A stretch of DNA of 42,793 bases from Nitrososphaerota archaeon (GTDB lineage Archaea; Thermoproteota; Nitrososphaeria; Nitrososphaerales; Nitrosopumilaceae). Shown here in pieces: positions 31,976-39,273 of the stretch. Made by a program: the position numbers and the translations under genes. The DNA is taken from the NCBI GenBank assembly GCA_028867275.1, contig JAGWGU010000010.1, forward strand, positions 1 through 42,793. The letters run 5' to 3'. Under the pieces are notes generated by a model. The model was given only the letters and a program-made list of their open reading frames with translations, was not told the DNA's origin and searched no databases. The first letter of the stretch is position 1; each line of letters begins with the position of its first letter.

Positions 31976-33661
31976 ATGAAAATTACCGTAACAGTAATCA
32001 AAGCTGATGTTGGCGGAATCGGTGGACATACTAGACCAAGTGATGGTCTACTAAATGCAGTAAGAAATCTTGTAAAGCCCCAAGTACGAAAAGATGGTAA
32101 AGGACTCTTGATTGATTCCTATATCGGATATTGTGGTGATGACATCCATATCGTCATGACTCATACAAAGGGTGTTAACAATTCTCAAATTCACGGACTT
32201 GCATGGCGCGCATTTGAAGCTGCAACACGAGTTGCTAAAAACGAAGGACTCTATGGTGCAGGTCAAGATCTTTTGAAGGATTCATTTTCTGGAAACGTAA
32301 AAGGTATGGGACCTGGAGTTGCAGAGATGACATTTGATGAAAGACCTAACGAAGCATTTACAATCTATGCGGCAGACAAGACCGAGCCTGGTGCATTCAA
32401 TTATCCTTTCTACAGAATGTTTGTAGATACACTATCTAACACTGGGTTGATTGTAAACCAAAACCTGTCAAAAGGTGTCAGAATTAATGTAATGGATGTA
32501 GAAAAGGGCAAAATTGCTACACTAAACATGTGGGAAGACAAGCCAACATTAGAAGCTGCCTTGATGTATCCTGGAAGATACGTTGTATCCACAGTAACCA
32601 CTAAAGACAACCAACCCATCTTGGCCGCATCAACTGATAGGCTACACAACATTGCAGGAACTTATGTCGGAAAAGACGATCCAATCTGCATCATCAGAAC
32701 TCAAAAAGACTTTCCAGCAACAGAGGAAGCAGGTTCTGCATTTAACAACCCTCATCTTGTTGCAGGAAATACAAGAGGAAGTCATCACATGCCTTTGATG
32801 CCAGTAAAGATCAACTCTCCCGCCAGCATCAACTATGCAATACCGATTGTATCTGCACTAGTTTTCTCAATGCATAATGGTATCTTGACTGGTCCTGTAG
32901 ATGGATTTGCATCCGTAGACTGGGATTATGTCAGAAACATCGCAATGAAGCGAGCAATTGCAATTAGAAGTCAAGGATTTGTTCACCCTGCAACACTTGT
33001 TCCAGATGAGCTGGAATATGGTGTAGGATATCGCGCAAGAATGAGCATACTTTGGAACAAGATGAAACCAATTCCAGGATCAAGTCCAAATGTAAAACCA
33101 GGACAGAAACAAAACCAAGGTAACAGACCTCAACCACAAAAAGGCCAAAGACCCGGACAGAAACCACAACAGGGTAACCGACCCCCACAAGGTCAACGTC
33201 CACAACAAGGTCAGAAACCAGGTCAAAAACCACAACAAGGAAATAGACCGCAGCAAGGCAACAGGCCACAACAGGGTCAGCAACATCCACCAGGTCAAAG
33301 ACCTTCACAACAGGGACAAAGACCTCAGCAAGGCCAAAGACCACAAGTACAGCATCCATCACAAAAACCTCAGCATGGTAATAGACCCCAACAAGGCCAA
33401 AGACCCGGACAGAAACCACAACAGGGTAACCGACCCCCACAAGGTCAACGTCCACAACAAGGTCAGAGACCTCCTCAACAACAAAAACCTCAACAATCAA
33501 AACCACAAACAGCACCAACTCAAAAATCAGAATCAAAAAGTACCGAAGTTAAAGTAAAGAAACCACGTGCTCCTAGAAAGAAAAAGACAGACGCTGCAAC
33601 AAAACCTGCAGAGGGTATATCTTCTACAAGTACGACACCAAAGGCAGAGTCAAGTACCTAG
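31976..33661 (+). CDS. fbp: Fructose-1,6-bisphosphate aldolase/phosphatase with long disordered tail
   Basis: This bifunctional gluconeogenic enzyme (type V FBPase) joins triose phosphates to fructose 1,6-bisphosphate and then removes the 1-phosphate. The core (residues 1 to ~365) is complete. It starts KITVTVIKADVGGIGGHTRPS and includes the DSYIGYCGDDIHIVMTHTKG metal-binding stretch and the GHNTR-like AGNTRGSHHMPLMP. Most family members end near here. This protein continues for ~190 residues of Gln/Pro/Gly/Arg/Lys low-complexity repeats (units such as GQRPQQ, GQKPQQGNRP), then a Lys/Arg patch (KVKKPRAPRKKKTD) and a Ser/Thr end. The tail is in frame, with no stop or shift. Its role is unknown. 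Confidence 0.93.
   Translation: MKITVTVIKADVGGIGGHTRPSDGLLNAVRNLVKPQVRKDGKGLLIDSYIGYCGDDIHIVMTHTKGVNNSQIHGLAWRAFEAATRVAKNEGLYGAGQDLLKDSFSGNVKGMGPGVAEMTFDERPNEAFTIYAADKTEPGAFNYPFYRMFVDTLSNTGLIVNQNLSKGVRINVMDVEKGKIATLNMWEDKPTLEAALMYPGRYVVSTVTTKDNQPILAASTDRLHNIAGTYVGKDDPICIIRTQKDFPATEEAGSAFNNPHLVAGNTRGSHHMPLMPVKINSPASINYAIPIVSALVFSMHNGILTGPVDGFASVDWDYVRNIAMKRAIAIRSQGFVHPATLVPDELEYGVGYRARMSILWNKMKPIPGSSPNVKPGQKQNQGNRPQPQKGQRPGQKPQQGNRPPQGQRPQQGQKPGQKPQQGNRPQQGNRPQQGQQHPPGQRPSQQGQRPQQGQRPQVQHPSQKPQHGNRPQQGQRPGQKPQQGNRPPQGQRPQQGQRPPQQQKPQQSKPQTAPTQKSESKSTEVKVKKPRAPRKKKTDAATKPAEGISSTSTTPKAESST
33100..33510 (+). repeat. In-frame low-complexity repeats in the FBPase tail
   Basis: Short degenerate units encode QQGNRP, GQRP and GQKP. 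Within them a 75-bp block is perfectly duplicated (33141-33215 and 33393-33467), offset by 252 bp (84 codons, in frame). The perfect identity suggests recent slippage or gene-internal duplication. Confidence 0.85.
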
Positions 33662-33730
33662 AGAATAGGCACTTTCATTTCTACTTTCTAAATACAATTT
33701 TTATTATCTTAATTTTTCCTTCTATTCTAG

Positions 33731-34243
33731 TTGCCAAAAAAGATCCAGATTTTAATAGTGGGACATAACGAGAATGGGTTCACTCCGACAGCTGCAAAAC
33801 TTGCATATGAAACCGGCATGGAGGTTGCAAAATCAGGGGCTGTTTTGATCACCGGAGGACTTGAAGGAGTAATGAAAGCTGCATGTCAGGGTGCAAAAGA
33901 TGCAGGAGGACTCACTGTCGGAATCATACCACAAAACGATCCTTCATTTGCAAATGAATACTGTGATATCGTCATACCAACTGGGATGGGTCTTGCAAGA
34001 GATTTTCTGAATGCATTATCTGCCGATGGTGTAATAATGATTGGCGGTGGTTCAGGTACTTTGTCTGAGACATGTGCTGCATACATGTACAAAAAACCAA
34101 TTGTTGCAATAAAAAACAGTGGTGGAATGGCTGAAAAATATATGGATCAGTATTTAGATCACAGAAAAAACGTATTGATAATAGGTGTGTCTTCTCCAAA
34201 AGAAGCTGTCCAAGTAATCCTAGAAAAAATCAATTCTACTTGA
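33731..34243 (+). CDS. LOG-like Rossmann protein (TIGR00725-type)
   Basis: This 170-residue protein is of the 'lysine decarboxylase-like' LOG superfamily. The phosphate-binding GGxGT loop is seen as IGGGSGTLSE (about residues 102-111), and the earlier LITGGLEGVMKAACQGA (about 40-56) is typical. Related proteins are nucleoside 5'-monophosphate phosphoribohydrolases or nucleotide-binding proteins. The PGGxGTxxE catalytic motif is present as GGGSGTLSE, with Gly replacing Pro. TTG start. Convergent with, and overlapping by 8 bp, the dehydrogenase gene. Confidence 0.82.
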   Translation: MPKKIQILIVGHNENGFTPTAAKLAYETGMEVAKSGAVLITGGLEGVMKAACQGAKDAGGLTVGIIPQNDPSFANEYCDIVIPTGMGLARDFLNALSADGVIMIGGGSGTLSETCAAYMYKKPIVAIKNSGGMAEKYMDQYLDHRKNVLIIGVSSPKEAVQVILEKINST

Positions 34244-35372
34244 GCGATATCAAATACGGGTCTGGTTCGTAGAACTTGTTTTCTTTTGCCAGTCTTTGCA
34301 ATTCAGACACAATGTTTTGTATGCCAAATCCCTTTGCAGTTTCAAATAGTGGTTTTTTGAGTCCCATTCCAAGAGCTAATGCTTTTTCTATTTCAGGAAT
34401 GTCGCTTGCCTGGTTTGTAACAAGCCATGCGGCATTGTTCAAGATGTTTCCAAGTAATTGTATTGGATCAAATTTCTTTGCCAGATCTTCAGTAAGATTT
34501 ATTCTTTCATATTGTTCTCCAGAATACTTGTAGAATCCTTCTCCGCTTTTCTGCCCTAGTTTCTTTTCATTATATAATTTTTCAATCAATGGGTGAGGGT
34601 TGATTACTTTTTTGTCGCGTGAATGCATCTCTAATGTTGCCTTGTGAATTACATCCATGCCAGTAAAGTCTGCCAACTCAAATATTCCCATTGGAAAATG
34701 TAGTGTGAATTTTACTGCAGAATCAATCTCTTCTTTTGTTGCTCCTGTTCTATCCATGGCATATGCAGCTTCATGCACTAACGGAATGAATAACCTATTT
34801 ACAATAAACCCTGGAACATCTCTTTTGCATACAACCGGTTCCTTTGAGACAGATTTTACAAAATTAATGGTGGTATCAACCAAGTCCTTTGATGTCTTTT
34901 GTCCTGGTATTACTTCGACTAGTTTCATCAATTGTGGCGGATTGAAAAAGTGGATTCCAATAAATCTCTCTGGTCTAGATGTAGTGTTTGCAATCTCTGT
35001 TATTGGCAGAGTGCTAGTGTTTGATGCAAAGACTGTCTTTTGTGGTACCACCTTGTCTACCTCAGCATAGACTTTTTTCTTGAGGTCCATTATCTCTGGT
35101 ACTACTTCAATCATCAAATCACAGTCCTTTAATGCTTCAGCCAAATCTACTATCGGAGTAATTCTTGCAAAGATCTCTTTTCCTTGTGCTTCTGTGATTT
35201 TTTGCTTTGATACCAGTTTGTCAAGTGACCACTTGATCTTTTCCATCGCTTTGTCTAAAAACTGTTTTTCAATATCTCGAAGAACTACATCATATCCAGA
35301 CATTGCGGAAACTTGGGCAATTCCATGACCCATTATTCCAGAACCTAAAACTGTAATATTTTTAATTGTCAT
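34236..35372 (-). CDS. 3-hydroxyacyl-CoA dehydrogenase
   Basis: This enzyme oxidises (S)-3-hydroxyacyl-CoA to 3-ketoacyl-CoA with NAD. In ammonia-oxidising archaea it serves the 3-hydroxypropionate/4-hydroxybutyrate carbon-fixation cycle at the 3-hydroxybutyryl-CoA step. The NAD loop GSGIMGHGIAQ lies at residues 10-20. The catalytic His is in IGIHFFNPPQLMKLVEVIPG, and the C-terminal domain has GFIVNRL and FKLGQKSGEGFYKY-like (KKLGQKSGEGFYKY). It has the dehydrogenase only, with no fused enoyl-CoA hydratase. It is 378 residues from ATG 35372; an ATG at 35393 would add seven, but a TATA-like element falls there. Confidence 0.92.
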   Translation of the reverse strand: MTIKNITVLGSGIMGHGIAQVSAMSGYDVVLRDIEKQFLDKAMEKIKWSLDKLVSKQKITEAQGKEIFARITPIVDLAEALKDCDLMIEVVPEIMDLKKKVYAEVDKVVPQKTVFASNTSTLPITEIANTTSRPERFIGIHFFNPPQLMKLVEVIPGQKTSKDLVDTTINFVKSVSKEPVVCKRDVPGFIVNRLFIPLVHEAAYAMDRTGATKEEIDSAVKFTLHFPMGIFELADFTGMDVIHKATLEMHSRDKKVINPHPLIEKLYNEKKLGQKSGEGFYKYSGEQYERINLTEDLAKKFDPIQLLGNILNNAAWLVTNQASDIPEIEKALALGMGLKKPLFETAKGFGIQNIVSELQRLAKENKFYEPDPYLISLK

Positions 35373-35393
35373 GTTTACTGGTCTGAAACACAT

Positions 35394-35685
35394 CTATTTG
35401 TAAGTTTTTGGGATTGTACTTGCCTGAAAAACATCATTTTTTATTTAATTATTTAACTTGCAAAAAACATTTGTCCGTTTTAGGGACAATTCCATTCGTA
35501 ATTTTGTCCACATGTAGATGGTGGATAAAATGATACTATCCAATGTTTGATAATTGGGTTAATCTCTGGCATGTAGAACTTGATCCCAAATTTGTTGTAC
35601 ACTCTATGAAATTTCATACTTGTAGATAATCAATTTGAAAAAATAACTGATCTGTAGTGTTTGCAATGTTGTTTTCATTTGTGGA
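35394..35685. other. Gene-free stretch with several short inverted repeats
   Basis: I find no convincing gene here. Visible structure includes TTGTCC and GGACAA around a 7-base loop (about 35471-35489), TCCAC/GTGGA around about 9 bases just after it, and the 14-bp palindrome TATGAAATTTCATA (35605-35618). It includes the promoter of the dehydrogenase at its left edge. The rest is AT-rich. Confidence 0.5.
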
Positions 35686-35940
35686 TTAGAGATTGTCCAC
35701 AATCTGCTTTATGTGTGGCAAAACCTCTGGAAGTTCTCCAATGTGACTTACGTTATTCTGTAATACATCTGGGCCAATTCTTCTGACTTTTTGAGTTGCA
35801 ATCAATGTAGCAATGCCCCGGTCAATCTCTTTTTGAGATAGCACTGCCTTGAGTTTTTCAAGCAAGGTATTTTCATCCTCATACTTTGAAATGGCATGTT
35901 GAAGCAATACTAGTTTATCCTCATTTGACAGTTCTGCCAT
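35686..35940 (-). CDS. Small helical protein, unknown function
   Basis: This 84-residue soluble protein is mostly helical (NEDKLVLLQHAISKYEDENTLLEKLKAVLSQKEIDRGIATLIATQKVRRIG). The middle could be a small DNA- or RNA-binding helix bundle, but no family is recognised. Starting at the ATG at 35985 would add an AT-rich stretch that looks like promoter. A TATA-like TTTTTTATC lies about 25 bases before ATG 35940, which I use. Confidence 0.6.
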   Translation of the reverse strand: MAELSNEDKLVLLQHAISKYEDENTLLEKLKAVLSQKEIDRGIATLIATQKVRRIGPDVLQNNVSHIGELPEVLPHIKQIVDNL

Positions 35941-36056
35941 GATTATGACCAATTCATCTTGATAAAAAATCTTTTTAAAATTCATTTATCATGAAAAGCT
36001 GCCTATTTCATTTAGCTATCCTCTTAAACCCCATACTAGATTTGAAATAGTAGATT

Positions 36057-36716
36057 TTGGATTTAGAAAAATTCACAGATGATGTGTATACCGTTGCCGA
36101 AAAACTAACAAGCGGGCAGACTCCTGAAATAAAATCCAAGATAAATTTTGTAAGAGAACGATTAATTGAATTATACAAGAAAAATCTTGTAAAAATAAAC
36201 CACTCTGTGTTGGAGATGATCTGTGCTTCAAATTTGATATCTCATGGCTATACGGTTGACATTGAAAAACAGCTCTCCAACATTCTTGTCTGCGATGTAT
36301 TTGCAACAAAAGGGGACGGTACATTCATCATGGAGATTGAGACGGGATTTACTCCACCTGATCATGCACTAGATACCATCGACTATTACGTGGCAAGAAT
36401 ATCAAGCAAGATAGCAAGATACAGTAAGCACTGCTCCAAATTTGCACTTGCTACGCCAGTTGTTGGAATTTTGCCAATCCCAAAGTTATTCCTAAAACCT
36501 CCGAGTGATAGAAAAATAGAAGAGATTCAAAGAATAAAAAATTTGGTAGACCGATTCTACAAGAATCCACCAATTGAAATTGATGACATTCTAAATGCCA
36601 GGCTACATTCCATATATCTAATCAACATTGACAAGGGTTTTGCAAAACAACTAGACCCGTACACGTATCTTGATCTGACTGAAAAGCTACAAGACGCTAG
36701 CGGATTAGATCTGTAA
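36057..36716 (+). CDS. Hypothetical protein, possibly nuclease-fold
   Basis: This is a 219-residue soluble protein. Residues ~60-100 (VLEMICASNLISHGYTVDIEKQL...VCDVFATKGDGTFIMEIETGF) have the order helix, strand with Asp, strand with ExE, as in PD-(D/E)xK-fold proteins. The usual Lys is Glu or Thr here, so activity is uncertain. The C-terminal half is helical and charged. TTG start. Its 3' end is adjacent to the convergent 87-residue gene. I do not recognise a specific function. Confidence 0.65.
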   Translation: MDLEKFTDDVYTVAEKLTSGQTPEIKSKINFVRERLIELYKKNLVKINHSVLEMICASNLISHGYTVDIEKQLSNILVCDVFATKGDGTFIMEIETGFTPPDHALDTIDYYVARISSKIARYSKHCSKFALATPVVGILPIPKLFLKPPSDRKIEEIQRIKNLVDRFYKNPPIEIDDILNARLHSIYLINIDKGFAKQLDPYTYLDLTEKLQDASGLDL

Positions 36717-36717
36717 A

Positions 36718-36981
36718 CTATTCAAATGTATTCTTTCTTTGAAACAAGTTTATTGACCTGCGAATTATTCTGTGAAATAACGGATCTTTCTCATTGCCTT
36801 CTATTGTAAGTGTTCCATCCTTGTAATAGTATACTGCAATCTTGCCATTAAGCGATATGATTTCAAATGATTCATGCATCGTATCATGAAATGATGGATA
36901 CTGGGACAGGACGTGATCATTTTGCAGCCCCTTTTTTACACGAAGATACAAATCTGGAGGAACTGCTCTGTATAGGACCAA
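36718..36981 (-). CDS. Hypothetical protein
   Basis: This 87-residue protein of mixed alpha/beta character (FEIISLNGKIAVYYYKDGTLTIEGNEKDPLFHRIIRRSINLF) looks like a small folded domain. The start is a TTG at 36981 because an in-frame stop lies just upstream. It ends one base from the end of the convergent 36057 gene. No function can be assigned. Confidence 0.55.
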   Translation of the reverse strand: MVLYRAVPPDLYLRVKKGLQNDHVLSQYPSFHDTMHESFEIISLNGKIAVYYYKDGTLTIEGNEKDPLFHRIIRRSINLFQRKNTFE

Positions 36982-37000
36982 AATTATATCACGGGAATTG

Positions 37001-37141
37001 TCATAGGGTTGTTTTTACATTATGGGATTTGCGTCTTTCGTCAGTACAAAATTTCATCTGCTCTTGACTATGCTCTTTTATCGGTCTTGCACACATGGCA
37101 CAAGTTGGAGTTACTTCAATAGGTTTTCTCTCAAACTTCAT
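37001..37141 (-). CDS. Small Cys-containing basic protein
   Basis: This 46-residue protein has a CAMC knuckle (residues 14-17) and a third Cys at 32 within a basic, Lys/Arg/His-rich sequence. It may be a small zinc-binding or nucleic-acid-binding protein. Its ATG lies inside the last codons of the upstream gene (overlap 37131-37141), which implies translational coupling. The combination of overlap, Cys pattern and length supports a real gene. Confidence 0.55.
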   Translation of the reverse strand: MKFERKPIEVTPTCAMCARPIKEHSQEQMKFCTDERRKSHNVKTTL

Positions 37142-37526
37142 AAAACTCCACGTCTTGCTCACTTGAGTCTATCACTAATAAATTATTTTTATTCATTGAC
37201 TGGTCCATCTGAATGATTGACCTCAAGATAAGCCCAGAGATTCCTAGGTGCGATGTAAGAAATGCCACTGCTTCTTCTATCGCATTTACGCCTCTGTACC
37301 CCTCATCATAGGTCATCTCAATTACTCCCTTGTCAGTCTCAACAAGTACTGTTATCAGAGAATATGGGCCAAGTTTCTCGTCCTTTCTCTGAATGTATAG
37401 GTTTAGGCAGATATTTTTTACAACATGGCCTCTCTCTAGAAATTTTCCACCAGACATCAACACTACTGTCTTGTCCGGTACCCTATCTATCATACGTGGG
37501 TCTGCAACTTCAATTATTTTTCCCAT
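37131..37526 (-). CDS. Hypothetical protein
   Basis: This 131-residue soluble alpha/beta protein (VPDKTVVLMSGGKFLERGHVVKNICLNLYIQRKDEKLGPYSLITVLVETDKGVIEMTYDEGYRGVNAIEEAVAFL) has no motif I recognise. It is followed by an overlapping small Cys protein and preceded by the Lrp-like ligand-binding protein 52 bp upstream on the same strand, so all three may form an operon. Confidence 0.65.
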   Translation of the reverse strand: MGKIIEVADPRMIDRVPDKTVVLMSGGKFLERGHVVKNICLNLYIQRKDEKLGPYSLITVLVETDKGVIEMTYDEGYRGVNAIEEAVAFLTSHLGISGLILRSIIQMDQSMNKNNLLVIDSSEQDVEFYEV

Positions 37527-37578
37527 GACATCATATCGTGACCAATCTAGATAATCTTTAGGTAAAAGTTTAACAAGT

Positions 37579-37833
37579 CTACTTTTCGTCGTCTATTGTT
37601 CCGCCCTGCCCATAAATTGCAGGTATGGATACGGTACTTGTAACATGCGGGACGCTTCTTATCTTGCTTATTGTCAAATCCACCTTCATTACTTCGCCTG
37701 ATTGAATTTTTACGAAAATGTCATATTTTCCCATTATTCCATTTACCTCAACTACGTTTGGTATCTCCTTGATCTTTTGTATTACTTCTTTTTCATTTCC
37801 TGGAATGCATGTTGCAAGAATGTATGTAATCAT
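37579..37833 (-). CDS. Stand-alone Lrp/AsnC ligand-binding (RAM) domain
   Basis: This 84-residue protein equals only the C-terminal effector domain of Lrp/AsnC regulators (ILATCIPGNEKEVIQKIKEIPNVVEVNGIMGKYDIFVKI...ISKIRSVPHVTSTVSIPAI). No HTH is present. Such proteins oligomerise, bind amino acids or other small molecules, and act with full-length Lrp proteins or independently. It is typical of archaea. It is the first gene of the small minus-strand group 37833-37001. Confidence 0.85.
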   Translation of the reverse strand: MITYILATCIPGNEKEVIQKIKEIPNVVEVNGIMGKYDIFVKIQSGEVMKVDLTISKIRSVPHVTSTVSIPAIYGQGGTIDDEK

Positions 37834-37904
37834 ACAATGCTTAGGTTCTATGAGATATTAAATAACTTATCTTTTGCAATTTTGTAAACTAGCTCTAAAC
37901 CAAT

Positions 37905-38417
37905 TTGTTACATTATTTGAACAAAGTATGGTATCATGCCACATCTAGAATAGGTAAGATGCGCATAAAAGGCAATTCTACCGATAATCTGATAAAAATG
38001 TCAGAAAGTGTCAGGGAAGAGATTGCAAGGGATGTTTTGGACACATTTGGGATTGATCTCTTACGTACAGAACTTGTTCACCATGACAAGACCAAGCCAG
38101 TCTGGACACAACAGATCTGTGACAACAAGTCATTAAAACAAGAACTGGACTCGTTTCTGCATTTGGTTAAAAATAACATCGAATTATTACCCAAGATGAT
38201 GCAGTTTGAAAAAGAACATCCTGATACCCTGGCAGAAAATAACTCTCATGATTCAATCTCTTATGACATAGAATTTCTCTGGATATGTGAGTCTCATGTG
38301 AAAAAATTTGAAAAAGAAGAATATCTTACACAGAAAGAGATCTCAAGGTATCACTCAAAAATCCAGGAACTAAAAGACAAAATTAAGGACATTACAGTTG
38401 AGTGTCTGCAAAAATAA
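37905..38417 (+). CDS. Hypothetical charged helical protein
   Basis: This is a 170-residue, mostly helical, charged protein (SVREEIARDVLDTFGIDLLRTELV... EKEEYLTQKEISRYHSKIQELKDKIKDITVECLQK), with a coiled-coil-like C-terminus. No family is recognised. Start choices are TTG 37905, TTG 37917 and ATG 37959; I keep the longest but the choice is uncertain. It is convergent with the PEFG-CTERM gene, 3 bp between stops. Confidence 0.6.
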   Translation: MLHYLNKVWYHATSRIGKMRIKGNSTDNLIKMSESVREEIARDVLDTFGIDLLRTELVHHDKTKPVWTQQICDNKSLKQELDSFLHLVKNNIELLPKMMQFEKEHPDTLAENNSHDSISYDIEFLWICESHVKKFEKEEYLTQKEISRYHSKIQELKDKIKDITVECLQK

Positions 38418-38420
38418 TGT

Positions 38421-39200
38421 CTAAAAGTGAATCTTTGAGACTCGCGATAGTACCACTACTGTAATTATCGATATCAATACCGCAAGGCCTGCTAATGGAC
38501 CAAACTCTGGAATTACTGTAGCACCCATCAATTCAAGCTCTGTAGAATTTGCTGGAATTACACAATCCAGTATTCTCATCGTGTCAGTTTCACTCTGAGA
38601 ACATAGAATCTGGTTTCCATTTACCATCAACACTATATTTCCTCCAGGTGTGTCAACTATTTTTTTTGGAATTTGATATTCTTGATTTGCTGAATTGCCA
38701 GTTATTTTGGATGTATCCATTAAAATTTTTATTGTCTTGTCAACAGTAGACACAGAGACATCACCATATTTTATCACATTTGTACCGTTTGTCCTTATTT
38801 TTATCTCGCTGTCAAAGACAGGAATTGTACTTAGTACTCCTGAATTCAATACGAAAGACAACTGGTTTGATGAAGGGCCGTACTTGATGTTGACAGTATA
38901 TGTACCACCCAATGAATCATCGTTTAGAACAAAATCGTGAACAAACAAGTTGTTTAGCAAGATTACCTGTCCCACATCATAGACATTACCCATCGGATTT
39001 CGTACAATTATGGTAACTGGATTGCTGTTCACTATTTGTCCGACAGACCCGCTGATTATCACCTTGTCTCCTGGCTGGTAAGAGGCCTTGTTGACAGACG
39101 CTGTAATTCCAGAAGAGCCGTCTGCATAAATTGGAAGAACAATTGACGGTATGATCAAAAGAGAGATTAGAATGGATATGTTTTTCGTAGATATCATCAA
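38421..39200 (-). CDS. PEFG-CTERM surface protein
   Basis: This is a 259-residue secreted protein. The signal peptide (residues 1-26, ...SIVLPIYADG) is followed by a beta-sandwich region beginning ITASVNKASYQPGDKVIISGSVG, an Ig-like opening typical of archaeal surface proteins. The end carries a PEFG-CTERM tripartite signal: PEFG (about residues 231-234), a hydrophobic helix and a basic tail (SRVSKIHF). PEFG-CTERM is known mainly from Nitrososphaeria and is thought to direct processing or anchoring by an archaeosortase-like enzyme. Cargo function unknown. Confidence 0.85.
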   Translation of the reverse strand: MMISTKNISILISLLIIPSIVLPIYADGSSGITASVNKASYQPGDKVIISGSVGQIVNSNPVTIIVRNPMGNVYDVGQVILLNNLFVHDFVLNDDSLGGTYTVNIKYGPSSNQLSFVLNSGVLSTIPVFDSEIKIRTNGTNVIKYGDVSVSTVDKTIKILMDTSKITGNSANQEYQIPKKIVDTPGGNIVLMVNGNQILCSQSETDTMRILDCVIPANSTELELMGATVIPEFGPLAGLAVLISIITVVVLSRVSKIHF

Positions 39201-39273
39201 AAGTTTGTGATATTCCTATGATATTTAACTGTGATTTTACACCATATCAGAAATTCAACATCTGTGCATGAAT

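Noticed and set aside
33100-33510. CRISPR-like repeated pattern
   Set aside because: The repeats are contiguous, degenerate and maintain one long reading frame coding for a Gln/Pro/Gly tail. There are no unique spacers of fixed length.
32964-33536. 190-residue minus-strand open frame rich in Val/Leu
   Set aside because: It is the antisense of the FBPase tail. The repeats lack stop codons on both strands, and the translation is an artefact of low complexity.
34657-35070. 137-residue plus-strand frame
   Set aside because: Antisense to the 3-hydroxyacyl-CoA dehydrogenase with all its conserved motifs.
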